Shown here in pieces: positions 9,791-20,090 of a DNA stretch of 64,000 nucleotides. The translations under genes and the position numbers were made by a program. The DNA comes from Stenomitos rutilans HA7619-LM2 (GTDB taxonomy: Bacteria; Cyanobacteriota; Cyanobacteriia; Leptolyngbyales; Leptolyngbyaceae). Where the stretch lies: NCBI GenBank assembly GCA_019358945.1, contig JAHHIE010000001.1, positions 62,001-126,000 of the forward strand, given 5' to 3'. Below the pieces are notes generated by a model. It searched no databases, was not told the DNA's origin, and saw only the letters and a program-made list of their open reading frames with translations. How positions within the stretch are numbered: position 1 is the first letter of the stretch; every line of letters begins with the position of its first letter.

Positions 9791-11698
9791 CTACGATCGT
9801 GGTAACACTCGCTCACGGAATTGGTGAAAACCCGTTGGGTTCAGTTGTGACCAGACCGCTAACCCAATGCCACTGCCAATGAGCAAGAAGGCAAGTAGCC
9901 CTCCCAGTAAGAGGAGTTGGCGCGATCGCGGACTTCTGGCTGAACCGCTTGATGGGGCGGCAACTGGTTCATCTTGTTGCAACGCTCTGGACGCTGCTGA
10001 CCACTCGGATTCGCCTCTCCGGTTAGTAGGTCTTGGTAGCGAAGGTTCGGGTAAGGCTGAGGAGACATTGCAGCGGAGCAAAACAACCGACGTATTGTCA
10101 TGACCGTTTTTCTGGTTTGCTAGATCAATCCAGTTTTTGGCGGCTAGTTCCAGAGAATGCTTGCCCTTGAGAATGGCATCTGTATGCTCTGCCCAGGATG
10201 CTTCGATCAGACCGCGATCGCTCAACCCATCCGAACACAGCAGCAGCACGCCATCTTCCTCTAAGATAAAGCGCTGAATCGTTGGGTGTAGAAATTCAGC
10301 ATCGCGAGTGCCGATCGCTTGCGTCAGCGCACCTGCATCGGGTCGTTGTAAGGCTTCTCGATAGAGCGATCGACCGAGCCGTACTTCTCGTGTTGTGACA
10401 TCATCATCAACGGTCAACAAATGGCAGTAACGGGCGGTCATCCAGTAAGCGCGGCTATCTCCCACGTTGACGAGGTAAAGTTCATGACCGTTTCCCGTCG
10501 CTTCGTCTATCGTTGAAAGGCGTTGAGGGACTTGAAGTGCCATGACTAATGTGGTGCCCATACGGCGACGATCTTCCCGTCCCTGGGTGTCATTTTGGCC
10601 CGCAATCAGGTTGTTGACCACACGCACCGAGGCTTCTAGCTGTTGCATCAACAGTTCGGGCGAGACTAGCTCGGTTTGTGCTTCTACTTCTGCTAAAAGC
10701 GCTTGAGCTTGTAGCGTCAGCGAGCGCACGGCGGTTTGGCTGGCAACTTCGCCCCCTTCATGCCCACCAATGCCATCACACACGATCGCCAACCGAGATG
10801 CCAGTGCTTCCGAGTGAGCCTTGTCAGTCGGCGTCACGGGAAAGCAAGCATCCTCGTTGTGTGATCGCTGGGGGCCTGTATCGGTTGCGCCCACAATCTG
10901 CACTCGCAGCGGTCGCTGGGCAGCTTGTTGCAAAAGCAATTGATTCAGTTGTGTGGCGATCGTACTCAGTTCGACGCTGGTATCGCGCATCTGATAGCAA
11001 AGGGCTTGTAGTGGCTCCGCCATGTCTGACTTGGCTGTGGCGATCCACTCTAACCAGCGATTAGCTAAATCTGCCAGCGTGGGAGCCAATACAGCAGCTT
11101 CTGAGGATACCGCGAGTACGTCATTATCGTTAAAGAGTTGGCAGAGCCGCACGCGCCACCCCTCTACTCGAATGTTTTCGGTTGCCAGTAAACTCGACGC
11201 AACGCCCTGCTCCAAGAGCGGTGTCCACAGTTGCAGCAGTTGCCACAGCCAGTAGACTTGACGCAGGATGGTTGCTTGCGTCCAAGCGTGGGCGATCGCA
11301 GGCAACAGATTTCCCTTGGCATCAAGCGGCACATTCTCCAGCAGAAAAAGCGTTCCTTCTTGAAGGGTGTCTGTCGGCGGACAAAAGCCATACACTTCTG
11401 GAAGATGCAGCCGCTGCGGGTAAAGATGTAGATAGGGCAACACGTCATCTGACCACTCAACAGGCACATCAGGCATCAAACCTGGTTGAGTATCCAGCCA
11501 AATCTGCGAGGCTGTTACGTAGTATCTGCCTGCAACCTGCGACCCTACAGACGGAAGCTCCAGGCGTTGCCCTACGGCCCACAGGTAGCGGTAGACCAGC
11601 GGTGTTTGACATGAGACGCAGGCAAGCGTTCCCAGCGGATTAAGAGGCGCGGCACAGCTTGGATTGGGGCAGCAAAGCTGCGGCTTAGAATCACTCAT
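9791..11698 (-). CDS. PP2C-type Ser/Thr phosphatase with zinc-ribbon and kinase-like N-terminal region
   Basis: Metal-dependent protein phosphatase (PPM/PP2C) of 635 residues. The N-terminus has a four-Cys zinc-ribbon (CPNPSC at about 10 and CVSCQ at about 27). Residues about 45-240 have no catalytic motifs but resemble the architecture of a degenerate protein kinase, with a hinge-like FLLENVPL and a later LLATENIRVEGWRVRL segment. The PP2C domain spans about 270-545 and keeps the metal-binding and core motifs: GPQRSHNED, CDGIGGHEGGE, VGDSRAYW, LLCSDGLSD and GHDNTSVVL. One transmembrane helix near 592-615 anchors the C-terminus. It would dephosphorylate Ser/Thr-phosphoproteins at the membrane, opposing Hanks-type kinases. 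The kinase-like reading of the middle region is inference. Confidence 0.88.
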   Translation of the reverse strand: MSDSKPQLCCPNPSCAAPLNPLGTLACVSCQTPLVYRYLWAVGQRLELPSVGSQVAGRYYVTASQIWLDTQPGLMPDVPVEWSDDVLPYLHLYPQRLHLPEVYGFCPPTDTLQEGTLFLLENVPLDAKGNLLPAIAHAWTQATILRQVYWLWQLLQLWTPLLEQGVASSLLATENIRVEGWRVRLCQLFNDNDVLAVSSEAAVLAPTLADLANRWLEWIATAKSDMAEPLQALCYQMRDTSVELSTIATQLNQLLLQQAAQRPLRVQIVGATDTGPQRSHNEDACFPVTPTDKAHSEALASRLAIVCDGIGGHEGGEVASQTAVRSLTLQAQALLAEVEAQTELVSPELLMQQLEASVRVVNNLIAGQNDTQGREDRRRMGTTLVMALQVPQRLSTIDEATGNGHELYLVNVGDSRAYWMTARYCHLLTVDDDVTTREVRLGRSLYREALQRPDAGALTQAIGTRDAEFLHPTIQRFILEEDGVLLLCSDGLSDRGLIEASWAEHTDAILKGKHSLELAAKNWIDLANQKNGHDNTSVVLLRCNVSSALPEPSLPRPTNRRGESEWSAASRALQQDEPVAAPSSGSARSPRSRQLLLLGGLLAFLLIGSGIGLAVWSQLNPTGFHQFRERVLPRS

Positions 11699-11738
11699 GC
11701 GTTTAAGGGTTTAAATAAAGGCTTTTAACTGACGACTT

Positions 11739-11954
11739 TCACGGCCCACCCGACGTTACGTTCGTTGTATCGATCGCCCAGACCATACGTGCGGAGATTA
11801 GACTGGTGACATCGGTTACAGTGCCAAGCGTTTGCTCGTGTGTGCGATCGTGGATGATCGAAAGAACACTCCAATCAAACGTCAAATGTCTTGAGTTTTC
11901 AGGGAACTCTAAGGCATAGCGTGTTTCTTGCTGATTGAGACTAATGCCTATCAA
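11739..11954 (-). CDS. Possible small hypothetical protein
   Basis: A 71-residue ORF that would begin at a TTG codon (no in-frame ATG nearby). It lies between the PP2C gene and the divergent nfeD-like gene. The composition is protein-like (beta-strand patterns such as TRYALEF and LGTVTDVTSLISAR) but no family was recognised. It may be a real small gene, an upstream remnant or chance. Confidence 0.25.
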   Translation of the reverse strand: MIGISLNQQETRYALEFPENSRHLTFDWSVLSIIHDRTHEQTLGTVTDVTSLISARMVWAIDTTNVTSGGP

Positions 11955-12099
11955 CTATAGGAGCGAAAGCTGCAATCAGGCTCAATCATTTTCTTAAGAA
12001 ATTTATCGCTGTGACTATCCGAAATGCAATTGGTACAGGCTGGATCTACCAGTAGCGATTACATCTGCTTTCATTCACACGTTCAGAGCATAGCTATAT

Positions 12100-12525
12100 A
12101 TGGCGCTGACCCCTACGATGATCTGGCTCATAGTCGGAACCGTTCTTTGTCTCGTCGAATTTATCGTACCGACGGCCTTTGTTGCCTGTGTTATGGGCAT
12201 TAGTGCGCTTGTTGTCGCAGCAGTCTCTTCGGTTATTCCCTTGGGCTTACAGGTCGTCTTGTGGATGGCACTGTCGCTGGGACTCGTCTTCTATTCCCGC
12301 CGCTTCATACGACAAACGGCAGCTCGCAAGTTTGACGCAACCGAAGCCGAAACCCTGACCGAAATTGCACCCGGAAAGCTTGGGCGTGTCCGGTATGAAG
12401 GTAACTCTTGGGCCGCTCGCTGTGAGGATCATGAGGTGACGATCGCCCCCAATCAAAAGGTTTATGTCATCGCGCGCAAAGGCACGACGCTCATCGTCAT
12501 GCCTTTGCATCTGCTGCATTCCTGA
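12100..12525 (+). CDS. NfeD-like membrane protein
   Basis: Short NfeD-family protein of 141 residues. Two or three hydrophobic helices (about 7-27, 29-48 and 52-66) are followed by a C-terminal OB-fold domain (about 85-138, containing GKLGRVRYEGNSWAARCED). Family members partner with SPFH/band 7 proteins and help organise membrane microdomains. The gene directly downstream (SPFH) fits that pairing. The start is ATG at 12100. Confidence 0.88.
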   Translation: MALTPTMIWLIVGTVLCLVEFIVPTAFVACVMGISALVVAAVSSVIPLGLQVVLWMALSLGLVFYSRRFIRQTAARKFDATEAETLTEIAPGKLGRVRYEGNSWAARCEDHEVTIAPNQKVYVIARKGTTLIVMPLHLLHS

Positions 12526-12606
12526 GCAGTTGCTGCGCTTATACGATCGCTATGCTTGCAAAGCAACAACTCACAAAGCAATTATTTACGAAGGGAGATA
12601 CCCGGC

Positions 12607-13557
12607 ATGTTTGGTTGGTTTTTAGCGCTATTAATTGGTGGTGGTGGTGTAGCTCTTTCGTCTGCCAAGGTGATTCAGCAGGGCAATGAAGCACTGGTAG
12701 AACGATTGGGTGTCTACGATCGCAAGTTGGAACCCGGTCTAAAATTTGTTGTACCCGTCTTAGAGCGGGTTGCGTTTCAGGGCACTATTCGGGAGCGCGT
12801 GCTGGATATTCCGCCCCAGCCGTCTATTACCCGTGACAACGTCTCGATCACGGTAGATGCGGTGGTGTATTGGCGCATCATAGATATGGCGAAAGCATAC
12901 TATAAAGTGCAGGATCTTCAGTCCGCTATGGTCAATCTAGTCCTTACTCAAATCCGGGCTGAAATGGGTAAATTGGAGCTGGATGAGACGTTTACCGCTC
13001 GATCGCAGATTAACGATCTCCTCTTGCAAGAACTCGACGAAGCCACCGATCCCTGGGGCGTTAAAGTGACGCGGGTGGAACTACGAGACATCATCCCATC
13101 GCAGGCTGTGCAAGAATCGATGGAACTGCAAATGTCCGCAGAGCGGCGTAAACGGGCTGCAATCCTCACCTCGGAAGGCGAACGCGAAGCCGCTGTAAAC
13201 TCGGCTAGAGGTAAAGCAGAGGCGCAAGTGTTGGATGCCGAAGCTCGCCAGAAGTCCGTCATCTTACAAGCTGAAGCCGAGCAAAAGGCGATCGTTCTCC
13301 GCGCTCAGGCAGAACGCCAAAACCAGGTCTTGAAAGCACAGGCAACGGCTGAAGCAATCCAGATTGTGAACCAATCCCTCAAAGCTGACCCCAAAGCGCC
13401 CGAAGCCGGAAAAATGCTGTTGGCTCTGAACTACCTCGACATGGGTGCCACGATCGGTAAGAGCGACAGCAGCAAAGTGATGTTTATGGACCCCCGTAGC
13501 ATTCCTGCTACTTTGCAAGGCATGCTGTCGATCGTCGAAAATGGCAAAGAGAGTTAA
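12607..13557 (+). CDS. SPFH/band 7 (stomatin-prohibitin-like) membrane protein
   Basis: Scaffold protein of the stomatin/prohibitin superfamily, expected to oligomerise at the membrane with the adjacent NfeD-like protein. An open frame begins at a TTG at 12556, but ATG 12607 is preferred: it is preceded by a strong ribosome-binding sequence (AAGGGAG at about 12590) and gives the usual start, [14 protein letters not shown], a membrane anchor. The SPFH domain covers about 25-190 ([28 protein letters not shown]). A long Ala/Glu/Gln-rich coiled coil follows (about 190-265), then a conserved C-terminal [20 protein letters not shown] segment. The product is 316 residues. The gap to the nfeD-like stop is 81 bp, so the two form an operon. 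Confidence 0.92.
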   Translation: MFGWFLALLIGGGGVALSSAKVIQQGNEALVERLGVYDRKLEPGLKFVVPVLERVAFQGTIRERVLDIPPQPSITRDNVSITVDAVVYWRIIDMAKAYYKVQDLQSAMVNLVLTQIRAEMGKLELDETFTARSQINDLLLQELDEATDPWGVKVTRVELRDIIPSQAVQESMELQMSAERRKRAAILTSEGEREAAVNSARGKAEAQVLDAEARQKSVILQAEAEQKAIVLRAQAERQNQVLKAQATAEAIQIVNQSLKADPKAPEAGKMLLALNYLDMGATIGKSDSSKVMFMDPRSIPATLQGMLSIVENGKES

Positions 13558-13649
13558 GGATTGCTGTCGGGGATGGGCGATTGCCAGGAGTGGCGTGCTT
13601 CTGGGGATGGTCATGCGCTGTACAACATGCTCTTGAGTCCGCTTTTGCA

Positions 13650-13677
13650 CTCACGCAAGGGTCATCTTTGTATAATG
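13650..13677 (+). promoter_or_regulatory. Probable trpB promoter
   Basis: A perfect TATAAT hexamer at 13671-13676, preceded by TG, forms an extended -10 element. It lies about 66 bp before the trpB ATG. TTGCAC at 13645-13650 is a possible -35, but its spacing of 20 bp is long. The position shows that the longer open frame starting at 13581 is not the real trpB start. Confidence 0.6.
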
Positions 13678-13742
13678 CTTCATCAACGCAAGCATCAAGC
13701 GATCGTTCTGAACACTGGAAGCCCAGCAACTTCAGACCTATA

Positions 13743-15029
13743 ATGAGGGATACCCTACATTCCTACAGGCTTGTGACCACTACGCCCATCCCCTCCAGCT
13801 TCCTGCAACCCACACGCACGTTGCCGCAGAACCGCCCCGATGCGCTCGGTCGTTTTGGCAAATTTGGCGGTAAGTACGTCCCCGAAACGTTGATGCCTGC
13901 CCTGGTTGAGTTAGAGGCCGCATTTCAACAGTATCGCGCTGATCCCGACTTTCAGCAGGAACTCCAGGGTCTTTTGCGGGATTACGTAGGACGGCCTAGT
14001 CCGCTATATTTCGCTGAGCGGCTAACTGCTCACTATGCACGGCCAGACGGCACAGGTCCGCAACTTTATTTGAAGCGCGAAGACCTCAATCATACGGGTG
14101 CGCACAAGATTAACAATGCTCTGGCGCAGGTATTGCTGGCAAAACGCATGGGCAAGCAGCGCGTCATCGCTGAAACGGGTGCAGGGCAGCATGGTGTAGC
14201 AACCGCAACCGTGTGCGCTCGCTTCGGTCTCAAGTGCGTCATCTACATGGGTGTGCATGATATGGAGCGGCAGGCACTGAACGTGTTTCGGATGCGGCTC
14301 ATGGGTGCTGAGGTTTCGCCCGTTGAAGCAGGCACAGGCACGCTTAAAGATGCGACGTCTGAGGCGATTCGTGACTGGGTGACGAATGTAGAAGATACGC
14401 ATTACATTCTAGGTTCGGTAGCAGGGCCGCACCCGTACCCCATGATCGTGCGTGATTTTCATACGGTGATTGGTCAAGAAACTCGCGTGCAATGTCAGGA
14501 GAAGTGGGGTGGATTGCCCGACATTCTGCTGGCGTGTGTGGGCGGCGGTTCCAACGCGATCGGGTTGTTTCATGAGTTCGTTGATGAAGCCAGCATTCGC
14601 TTGATTGGTATTGAGGCAGCAGGTGAAGGCGTTGATACCGAAAAACATGCGGCGACGCTCACCCAGGGACGAGTCGGCGTGCTACACGGTGCCATGAGCT
14701 ATCTGCTGCAAGACGACGATGGTCAGGTGACAGAAGCGCACTCCATCAGTGCTGGACTGGATTACCCCGGTGTAGGGCCTGAACACAGCTACCTTAAAGA
14801 CCTGGGTCGAGCAGAGTACTACAGCATCACAGATGCAGAAGCACTTGCCGCGTTCCAGCGCTTGTCACAGCTAGAAGGGATTATTCCAGCGTTGGAAACG
14901 GCTCACGCGATCGCTTACCTCGAAGCGCTCTGCCCTCAACTCACTGGTAGTCCTCGCATCGTCATCAACTGCTCTGGTCGAGGCGATAAAGACGTTCAAA
15001 CCGTTGCAAAGGTCTTAAATTTCACCTGA
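13743..15029 (+). CDS. trpB: Tryptophan synthase beta chain
   Basis: Catalyses condensation of indole with serine to give tryptophan, using PLP. The product is 428 residues from ATG 13743. A longer frame from TTG 13581 is rejected because a TATAAT promoter lies inside it and the family starts near the [20 protein letters not shown] segment. The PLP lysine is at about residue 122 in [12 protein letters not shown]. The phosphate-binding glycine loop (GGGSNAIG) and the C-terminal NCSGRGDKD are intact. It stands alone, without trpA next to it, as is usual in cyanobacteria. The 3' end faces the Rpn gene 41 bp away. Confidence 0.97.
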   Translation: MRDTLHSYRLVTTTPIPSSFLQPTRTLPQNRPDALGRFGKFGGKYVPETLMPALVELEAAFQQYRADPDFQQELQGLLRDYVGRPSPLYFAERLTAHYARPDGTGPQLYLKREDLNHTGAHKINNALAQVLLAKRMGKQRVIAETGAGQHGVATATVCARFGLKCVIYMGVHDMERQALNVFRMRLMGAEVSPVEAGTGTLKDATSEAIRDWVTNVEDTHYILGSVAGPHPYPMIVRDFHTVIGQETRVQCQEKWGGLPDILLACVGGGSNAIGLFHEFVDEASIRLIGIEAAGEGVDTEKHAATLTQGRVGVLHGAMSYLLQDDDGQVTEAHSISAGLDYPGVGPEHSYLKDLGRAEYYSITDAEALAAFQRLSQLEGIIPALETAHAIAYLEALCPQLTGSPRIVINCSGRGDKDVQTVAKVLNFT

Positions 15030-15070
15030 AGGCAAAGGCAAAGAACAGCAGTGGTTACGAGCGGATTTGT

Positions 15071-15940
15071 TCAAGACTGATGCGTTTGTAGCCAGTTCAT
15101 CAAATCGTTTGAATCAGAGAAATCCAGCAGGGCTTCTCCCAGATCTTCTAGAAGTGGTAACGGTAAGGTCGTGATCTGAGATTGAATGGTTTCGTCAACT
15201 GTGCCTAACCGTCGCTTGAGTAGCCGCAAAATGAGCGTTACTCCTTCTTCTTGTCGTCCTTCTTGCCGTCCTTCTTGCCGTCCTTCTTGTCGTCCTTCTT
15301 GTCGTCCTTCTTGGAGGATCTCTTGATAAATGACCGACTCTCGCATCATGCCCTCCTGAAACAATTGCTGCACTAATGCTTTCTTAAAGCGTAGTCCTGC
15401 TAATAGCTGTGCGTAAGCGGAAACTTGCTGTCGCTCCTGCGTTGATTCTATTCTATTTACCTGTTGAGCGACTCGATCGAGAAGTTGCTCAGGAGCGGTT
15501 GTCGCCGCTAGTGATGCCAGCGGCAATAAGGCCACGTCATCTAAAAAAATGGCTGGATCTTCTTCCCAAAGGCGAATGACTCTGTACTCATGGCGTGTTG
15601 ATTCAAGTACAAAGGCTGTTTCAATGATGGTGCTTTTTGATGGAGGGAGAAGCAGGACTAAAACCTGGGTAACAGGCAAGCGGTAAAGGCGGTGTAGTCG
15701 TATCCAATAGTCCAGCATCCGCAGCGGCAGTGGGGGATCGGACTCGATCTTTACCTGAAATTCCAGATGGAGGATGCGCTCTTGCGTTTGCAACAGCGTG
15801 ACAGAATCGGCTCGAATCGGTTCGATACTTAGTTCAGTTTTCAACACCATGATTGGGTTCGGTGTTGTCCCTAAAATCCAGGTCGCAAATCGATCGGGGT
15901 ACTTCTCTGAGAGAAGCTTGCAAAGATTATCAAACGCCAT
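15071..15940 (-). CDS. Rpn/PD-(D/E)XK nuclease-type protein with DUF4351 tail
   Basis: Member of the Rpn/YhgA-like group of putative recombination-promoting nucleases, very common in filamentous cyanobacteria. The N-terminal part carries the PD-(D/E)XK-like signature: Asp in RADSVTLL and Glu/Gln/Lys in LHLEFQVKIE (about residues 39-64). The region after about 200 has tandem EGRQ repeats from a 12-bp repeat. The C-terminus (about 238-289) matches the DUF4351 pattern, with LLKRRLG and LPLPLLEDLGEALLDF. Length (289) is normal and the frame is intact. Biological roles are poorly known. It is convergent with trpB. A broken relative lies near 44.6-45.0 kb. Confidence 0.85.
   Translation of the reverse strand: MAFDNLCKLLSEKYPDRFATWILGTTPNPIMVLKTELSIEPIRADSVTLLQTQERILHLEFQVKIESDPPLPLRMLDYWIRLHRLYRLPVTQVLVLLLPPSKSTIIETAFVLESTRHEYRVIRLWEEDPAIFLDDVALLPLASLAATTAPEQLLDRVAQQVNRIESTQERQQVSAYAQLLAGLRFKKALVQQLFQEGMMRESVIYQEILQEGRQEGRQEGRQEGRQEGRQEEGVTLILRLLKRRLGTVDETIQSQITTLPLPLLEDLGEALLDFSDSNDLMNWLQTHQS
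15247..15306. repeat. 12-bp tandem repeat inside the Rpn gene
   Basis: Five copies of a 12-bp unit (cttcttgtcgtc or cttcttgccgtc on the + strand) in perfect register, followed by a partial copy. On the coding strand they encode EGRQ repeated. Because 12 is a multiple of 3, changes in copy number keep the frame. Confidence 0.92.
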
Positions 15941-15981
15941 GACGGGGGCTACTGCAAACGATGTCGCTTGTCCTTACACGA

Positions 15982-16017
15982 CTAAAGGGCACCCCATAAC
16001 AAATGGATGCCCTTTAG
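15982..16017 (-). terminator. Terminator-like hairpin after rplY
   Basis: A perfect 10-bp inverted repeat (ctaaagggca and tgccctttag) with a 16-nt loop sits just downstream of the rplY stop. There is no long T run, so its strength as a rho-independent terminator is uncertain. Confidence 0.65.
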
Positions 16018-16039
16018 ACGATCATGCGCTTCGACAGAA

Positions 16040-16654
16040 TTAGGCTTCCGTTGTGAAGGCTGTTGCTTCATCGGCGGCTTCATCGGCGGCTACTGTACTC
16101 GCTGGGGAGAGCACCGTAACTACCACGCGATCGGGTTCACCCAACGCTGCCACCCCATCAGGCAGCACAATCTGATGAACGTGAAGTGCCTCACCGACAT
16201 CCAGCCCTGTAACGTTGATTTCAATGGTTTCTGGGATGCGATCGGGCGAACAACGCACATGGAGTTCGGTCAGTTCTTGATCGATCGAACCACCCCCATT
16301 CTTGACACCGACCGCGTCACCTACTAGATGGATCGGCACATCCACATCCAGTGATTCTTGAGCACCGACCGAGAAAAAGCTCAGGTGATAAAGAAACCCA
16401 CGCCAGGGATGCGAATGTACCTCGCGCAATAGTGCTTTCCCCTTCCAGGGCAGATCTGGCACATCAATCTGAATCAGCGTGTTGTTGACTGAGGCATCAC
16501 GCACCAGCAGTTCAGCGGTTTTGGCTTTGACCGTCAGAGAAACGGATTCTGCCCCCTTATGACCGTAGAGCACGGCGGGTATTAAGCCTTCGCGTCGGAG
16601 GGCGTTTGCCTTGCTGCCAGCAGGGCGTGTTTGACATTCAAGCGTGAGTTCCAT
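16040..16654 (-). CDS. rplY: 50S ribosomal protein L25/CTC family
   Basis: Binds 5S rRNA in the large ribosomal subunit. At 204 residues it is the long CTC (general stress) form. The N-terminal L25 domain (1-92) has RREGLIPAVLYGHKG and the C-terminal beta domain spans about 95-185 (LDVDVPIHLVGDAVGVKNGG). The tail is short and acidic. It lies downstream of purA on the same strand with a 96-bp repeat-containing gap, and a hairpin terminator follows it. Confidence 0.95.
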   Translation of the reverse strand: MELTLECQTRPAGSKANALRREGLIPAVLYGHKGAESVSLTVKAKTAELLVRDASVNNTLIQIDVPDLPWKGKALLREVHSHPWRGFLYHLSFFSVGAQESLDVDVPIHLVGDAVGVKNGGGSIDQELTELHVRCSPDRIPETIEINVTGLDVGEALHVHQIVLPDGVAALGEPDRVVVTVLSPASTVAADEAADEATAFTTEA

Positions 16655-16671
16655 AATGAGTTCGGGGAGTA

Positions 16672-16750
16672 AGGGAAAGGCTAAAGGCTAAAGGCTGAAG
16701 GCTAAGTGACATTTTTATCCTTTAGCCTTCAAACTTTAGCCCTTCAAACT

Positions 16751-16752
<2 letters not shown>
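16672..16752. repeat. Short tandem and inverted repeats between purA and rplY
   Basis: Several copies of a 7-bp motif related to ctaaagg/aaggcta face their reverse complement (ctttagcc, cttcaaactttag). They could form a hairpin between purA and rplY. This is the heptanucleotide-type repeat style typical of filamentous cyanobacteria. The repeat reaches the purA stop codon. Confidence 0.7.
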
Positions 16753-18112
<1,360 letters not shown>

Positions 18113-18396
18113 TCAGCGCTAGAGTTTGCACAAACATTCATTATCGACAGCGGATGACACTCATGTCAATGCTGCTGAATAAATAAAGTAATCCACAGCA
18201 CTCAGCAATGTAGCTGAATTTAAGGTGGGAGTGTTTTGAGCGTCCTACCAAGATTCGGGAGTTCGCTAGGATATCACAAATGATCTGAATCATCTTGCCA
18301 TTGAATTCCCATCGCCTTCTCTAAATGCTTGTTTTTGTCGTTCATCAAAGCAGCATTTTTTGAGACTGAATTCCTTATTACCCTGAAGAGGTGCTT

Positions 18397-19449
18397 GTGG
18401 CTTTATATGCTGAACTACACCGTCACCTTGGAGGATCTGTTGTCCCCCGAATTCTGTGGCGGTATTTGCAACGGAATGGCTCTGACTTAGCGCAGCAGTT
18501 TCCCGAATACGCGGTGTTTGAGGATTTTTACACGCGCCCTCGTAGCACCTTAGACGAGTACCTTGAACTGCATACGCTGGTGGAATCAGTACAAACGGCG
18601 GCAGCGCTACCGTACTTTATTTACCGCTTGATGCGTGGGGCTTATATCTTTGAGAATCTGGCGTATTTGGAGTTGCGCTATACGCCCTTTTTACGGACGC
18701 CTGAGCATTTGCCGCAGTCGCAGCGCATTGACCTGATGGCAGAGATTGTGTCGATCGTGGGTCAAGCGAGCCGTCTCAATGAATACCCGATCGTCACAAG
18801 CCAAATTTTGTGTATGCACTCGCGCTTACCCTACGGGGTTAATCGGGCGATCGTAGACTTGGCAGCACAATCGCGAGATTACGTCTGCGCGATCGATGTG
18901 GCAGGTGGAGACAATCACTACGGCGAGCGGCTCAATGAATTTGTTGAACTGTATGCCTACGCGCGATCGCTGGGGCTAAACACAACCGGACACCTCTACG
19001 AAACGAAAGAGGGCTGCCACCCTGATCTCCTACCTTATCTGATGCGAATTGGGCATGGGATTCAGATTCCTTTGCAGCATCCTCATTTGCTTAAAGCAGT
19101 GGCAGAGCGTGGTCAGTGTCTGGAAGTTTGCCCAACGACATACCTGCAAACCGGAACGTTAGAAGAGCTTTCTCAACTTAAGGTTGTCTTTGATCGCTGC
19201 TTTGACGCTGGGGTAGATATTGCCATCTGTACTGATAATGCCGGACTGCATAACGTGCGCTTACCTTTTGAGTATGAAAGCTTGTTGACGCATGACATCA
19301 TTGGATTTGAGCAGTTGCAGGCGTGTCAGGATGCGGCGTTTCGTCATGCTTTTGCATGGCCCTATCAGCAACGTCCAGCATCGTTGTTAACTGGCTTGCT
19401 TAAAGTTGAGCCCGATCGAGACAGCATTTACGAAACTGCTCAGCGTTAA
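18397..19449 (+). CDS. Adenosine deaminase family protein
   Basis: Metal-dependent amidohydrolase of the adenosine/AMP deaminase family. The start is GTG 18397 (MALYAELHRHLGGSVVP), with GAAGAGG about 5 nt upstream. A GTG at 18391 overlaps that ribosome-binding site and is less likely. Metal-binding HxH is in ELHRHLGG. Later motifs are GHLYETKEG, RIGHGIQIP, EVCPTTYLQTG and the CTDNAGLH acid motif. That last motif departs from the classical STDDP, so the true substrate may differ from adenosine. Length is 350 residues. It is divergent from purA. Confidence 0.8.
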   Translation: MALYAELHRHLGGSVVPRILWRYLQRNGSDLAQQFPEYAVFEDFYTRPRSTLDEYLELHTLVESVQTAAALPYFIYRLMRGAYIFENLAYLELRYTPFLRTPEHLPQSQRIDLMAEIVSIVGQASRLNEYPIVTSQILCMHSRLPYGVNRAIVDLAAQSRDYVCAIDVAGGDNHYGERLNEFVELYAYARSLGLNTTGHLYETKEGCHPDLLPYLMRIGHGIQIPLQHPHLLKAVAERGQCLEVCPTTYLQTGTLEELSQLKVVFDRCFDAGVDIAICTDNAGLHNVRLPFEYESLLTHDIIGFEQLQACQDAAFRHAFAWPYQQRPASLLTGLLKVEPDRDSIYETAQR

Positions 19450-19479
19450 GCCCCTCTTCTGCTCATCTTGAGCCTACAA

Positions 19480-19524
19480 AAAGCTGCCTGAGAGAAGTTG
19501 TATCAATTTCTCCCAGGCAGCTTT
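19480..19524. terminator. Bidirectional terminator between the deaminase gene and psb27
   Basis: An inverted repeat (aaagctgcctgagagaa and tttctcccaggcagcttt) with an A run on the left and a T run on the right sits between two convergent genes. It can serve as an intrinsic terminator in both directions. Confidence 0.8.
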
Positions 19525-19546
19525 AATCTAGAAAGCAAGGGTTTTA

Positions 19547-19960
19547 CTAGGAACCCCGGCTCAAGGAAAGCTCAATCTGCTTAAACTCTTGCTCCAGTCG
19601 ATCGCGCAACTTTTGAGGCACAGGACGATTAGGGTAAGAACTGTAGTGTCCTGCCAACGAATTCAACGCTGTCCGCATCGTCGTGTACGAACTCAGCTTG
19701 GCAACAGAGCCATCGCGTCGATAGCGCGCAGTAAAGTCATTAATAAGTTGCCGCGCTGCGGCTTGATCGGCACTACGATCAGGAGAATCATCTGGTAATT
19801 GGATTGATTCTCGCAGGCTGCTCACGACGGTTGCTGTATCTTGGCGATAGTCACCCGAAAGCGCTACGGTTGCCATTGCTGATGGTACAAAGCTGACCAA
19901 ACCTACAACGACAGCCAGAACAACTGAAAAAAAGCTAGCGAGATAGCGCTTCATAAGCAT
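19547..19960 (-). CDS. psb27: Photosystem II assembly protein Psb27, without lipobox
   Basis: Lumenal assembly factor that binds CP43 during photosystem II biogenesis and repair. The conserved helical-bundle domain starts at about residue 35 (LSGDYRQDTATVVSSLRE) and includes FTARYRRDGSV, TTMRTALNSLAGHYSSYPNRP and LEQEFKQIELSLSRG. Cyanobacterial Psb27 is normally a lipoprotein with a cysteine at the cleavage site. Here the hydrophobic segment (VVLAVVVGLVSFVPSAMA) ends in an Ala-x-Ala type site with no cysteine, so the protein should be soluble in the lumen. Starts are ATG 19960 or, two codons later, ATG 19954. Confidence 0.93.
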   Translation of the reverse strand: MLMKRYLASFFSVVLAVVVGLVSFVPSAMATVALSGDYRQDTATVVSSLRESIQLPDDSPDRSADQAAARQLINDFTARYRRDGSVAKLSSYTTMRTALNSLAGHYSSYPNRPVPQKLRDRLEQEFKQIELSLSRGS

Positions 19961-20018
19961 GCATGGAAAGGGTTAAGAGCGAGTCAGCCTTCTAGTCGGT
20001 TACGAATCGCCCTTTTAT

Positions 20019-20060
20019 CCTACCGCGATTAGGAGACGGGATCATGTGTCCTCCGGTAGG
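20019..20060. other. Two-stem hairpin between psb27 and pstB
   Basis: Outer arms cctaccg and cggtagg enclose inner arms aggagac and gtgtcct (one mismatch). It lies downstream of pstB and upstream of psb27, both on the minus strand. It lacks a T run, so it may be a stabilising 3' structure or part of the psb27 leader. Confidence 0.4.
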
Positions 20061-20090
20061 CATTCATTCCCTTTCCTCAATCAGTTCCGC

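Noticed and set aside
12556-12606. TTG start for the SPFH protein
   Set aside because: ATG 12607 has a strong ribosome-binding site and gives the usual membrane-anchor start.
13581-13742. N-terminal extension of TrpB from a TTG codon
   Set aside because: A TATAAT promoter lies within this stretch and the extension does not resemble TrpB proteins.
15247-15306. CRISPR-like array
   Set aside because: The units are contiguous 12-bp repeats without spacers and are coding.
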